DNA of 62,192 nt from Gallionella sp. UBA4121 (GTDB lineage: Bacteria > Pseudomonadota > Gammaproteobacteria > Burkholderiales > Gallionellaceae), in NCBI GenBank assembly GCA_002381565.1, contig DFWZ01000020.1, forward strand, positions 1 through 62,192. The letters run 5' to 3'. The position numbers and the translations under genes were made by a program. Below, piece after piece: positions 61,724 to 62,192 of this stretch; positions within the stretch are counted from its first letter, which is position 1; each line of letters opens with the position of its first letter. The notes under the pieces were generated by a model. The model did not search any database. It was not told where the DNA came from and worked only from the letters and a program-made list of their open reading frames with translations.

Positions 61724-61769
61724 TGAATCCACATTTACTTCGTGCCAGAAAGAAGTAAATGTGGATTCA
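61724..61769. repeat. Perfect 18-bp inverted repeat with 10-nt loop
   Basis: TGAATCCACATTTACTTC (61724-61741) and its exact reverse complement (61752-61769) flank a 10-nt loop. No T tract follows. The ends are TG...CA. This may be a transposon-end remnant or a stable RNA hairpin. Confidence 0.9.
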
Positions 61770-61781
61770 CATGCACCATGA

Positions 61782-61799
61782 GAAGTAATTGTGGATGCA
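61782..61799. repeat. Third, direct copy of the 18-bp repeat arm
   Basis: GAAGTAATTGTGGATGCA matches the right arm at 61752-61769 at 16 of 18 positions, exactly 30 bp downstream in the same orientation. Multiple spaced copies of this kind are found at the ends of some insertion sequences. Confidence 0.8.
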
Positions 61800-62112
61800 T
61801 GCGTACCAGTTATTTTAATTATCAATAAAATCAGTTAATTATATATAGTTACAAAAAAAATCGCCATTGGACTTTCAAGTCATTAACAATATTAAGTTGA
61901 ACATCGAAAGGATGTTTCCTTCTGTGCAAGATTTTTATCGCAGTGATAAACAAAGAGGTCAGCATTTCGGCCAAACCGGACGCTGGCGGTTTGCTGAAAA
62001 ATTGCTCAGATTAGCTTCCGGGAACGTCCGCTTCTTGAAATTTCGAATGTGTACTGCCGAGACGAAGCCGTCCCTGGCAATGCCCGTAAGCTGACATCCA
62101 TTAAGTTGTTTT

Positions 62113-62160
62113 TAAAATAAAAACCTTGTCACTACCTCCCGTCATGAGCGGGAGGCAGTG
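62113..62160 (-). terminator. Probable terminator for a minus-strand gene outside the window
   Basis: On the minus strand, a 12-bp stem with one mismatch (CACTGCCTCCCG / CGGGAGGTAGTG, 7-nt loop) is followed by a few bases and then a T-rich run (TTTTTATTTT). It would end a transcript entering from beyond the right edge. Confidence 0.5.
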
Positions 62161-62192
62161 GGAACAGAGTCATCTATGGCAGGTTGGGCTCT

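Larger units (their letters stand above)
61600..62192. other. AT-rich right end without a convincing gene
   Basis: About 590 bp of low-GC sequence unlike the neighbouring coding DNA. It holds a long inverted repeat, a related direct repeat, and a minus-strand terminator-like hairpin. A 75-codon frame at 61867-62094 has a TTG start and matches no family I know. Confidence 0.6.

Noticed and set aside
61867..62094. 75-codon frame near the right end
   Set aside because: TTG start, no family resemblance, and it lies in AT-rich repeat-bearing DNA. A shorter ATG start at 61912 has a weak ribosome site but still no recognisable protein.

Overview
The window looks like a chromosomal segment of a betaproteobacterium. 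The nearest fit I can offer is Nitrosomonadales/Gallionellaceae-like: a DUF1840 gene, the paired CphA/CphA' cyanophycin synthetases with a DUF1854/ABC partner, MtfA, a Pat-type acyl-CoA ligase fused to GNAT, and moderately high GC coding DNA. This placement is inference from gene content; no rRNA or species marker is present. Most genes are intact and closely packed. I see no prophage, CRISPR array or complete insertion sequence.

Layout. 1-2283: tRNA-Asp (cut by the window edge), ppiD, tRNA-Val, then a second tRNA-Asp identical over the shared 73 nt. 2341-5385: a peroxide-defence group (rubredoxin reductase, rubredoxin, short rubrerythrin) divergent from oxyR. 5621-8038: stress and metal genes (a truncated and a full-length GSP17M-like protein, MtfA peptidase, VIT1/CCC1 Fe/Mn transporter). 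8108-29388: a long, mostly co-directional carbon and energy block: zwf-tal-tkt with ATGA overlaps, a DUF1840 gene, a CDP-alcohol phosphatidyltransferase, glgP-glgX, a cytochrome c, ackA-xfp, a Mg2+ P-type ATPase, an H+ P-type ATPase and PPK2. 29601-34619: an HlyD/double-ABC/two-permease exporter (YbhGFSR type). 34666-37626: emrB-emrA-marR on the minus strand. 37827-45455: a cyanophycin locus, with DUF1854 and an unusual ABC exporter divergent from cphA'-cphA. 45452-52713: TrmH-type methyltransferase, TehA, RhlE, a patatin-like lipoprotein and a PhnD-like/PAS/GGDEF/EAL sensor. 52818-56519: a minus-strand set of pirin, cytochrome b561, two YceI proteins and an Old Yellow Enzyme, with a divergent LysR gene. 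57620-61599: a Pat-like acyl-CoA ligase/acetyltransferase next to a histone-deacetylase-family protein, then DUF3820. 61600-62192: AT-rich DNA with strong repeats and no convincing gene.

How the genes may work together. GlgX and GlgP release glucose-1-P from glycogen, and Zwf/Tal/Tkt feed pentose phosphates. Xfp splits xylulose-5-P or fructose-6-P to acetyl-P, and AckA turns acetyl-P into ATP and acetate. Next to the ion-pumping ATPases and PPK2 this reads as a storage-and-energy block. The cyanophycin locus adds a nitrogen store. Acetyl-P and acetyl-CoA also connect to the acetylation writer/eraser pair at 57620-61255, though that link is only inference.

The most useful observations are: a decayed 3' end of a second phosphoketolase gene directly after mgtA; a CphA' whose Mur-ligase P-loop is degenerate and whose C-terminal domain is missing, paired with a complete CphA; a perfect 18-bp palindrome across the start codon of the LysR gene at 56606; the Pat/deacetylase gene pair; two intergenic heptanucleotide repeat tracts; and an 18-bp perfect inverted repeat plus a 30-bp-spaced direct copy near the right end.
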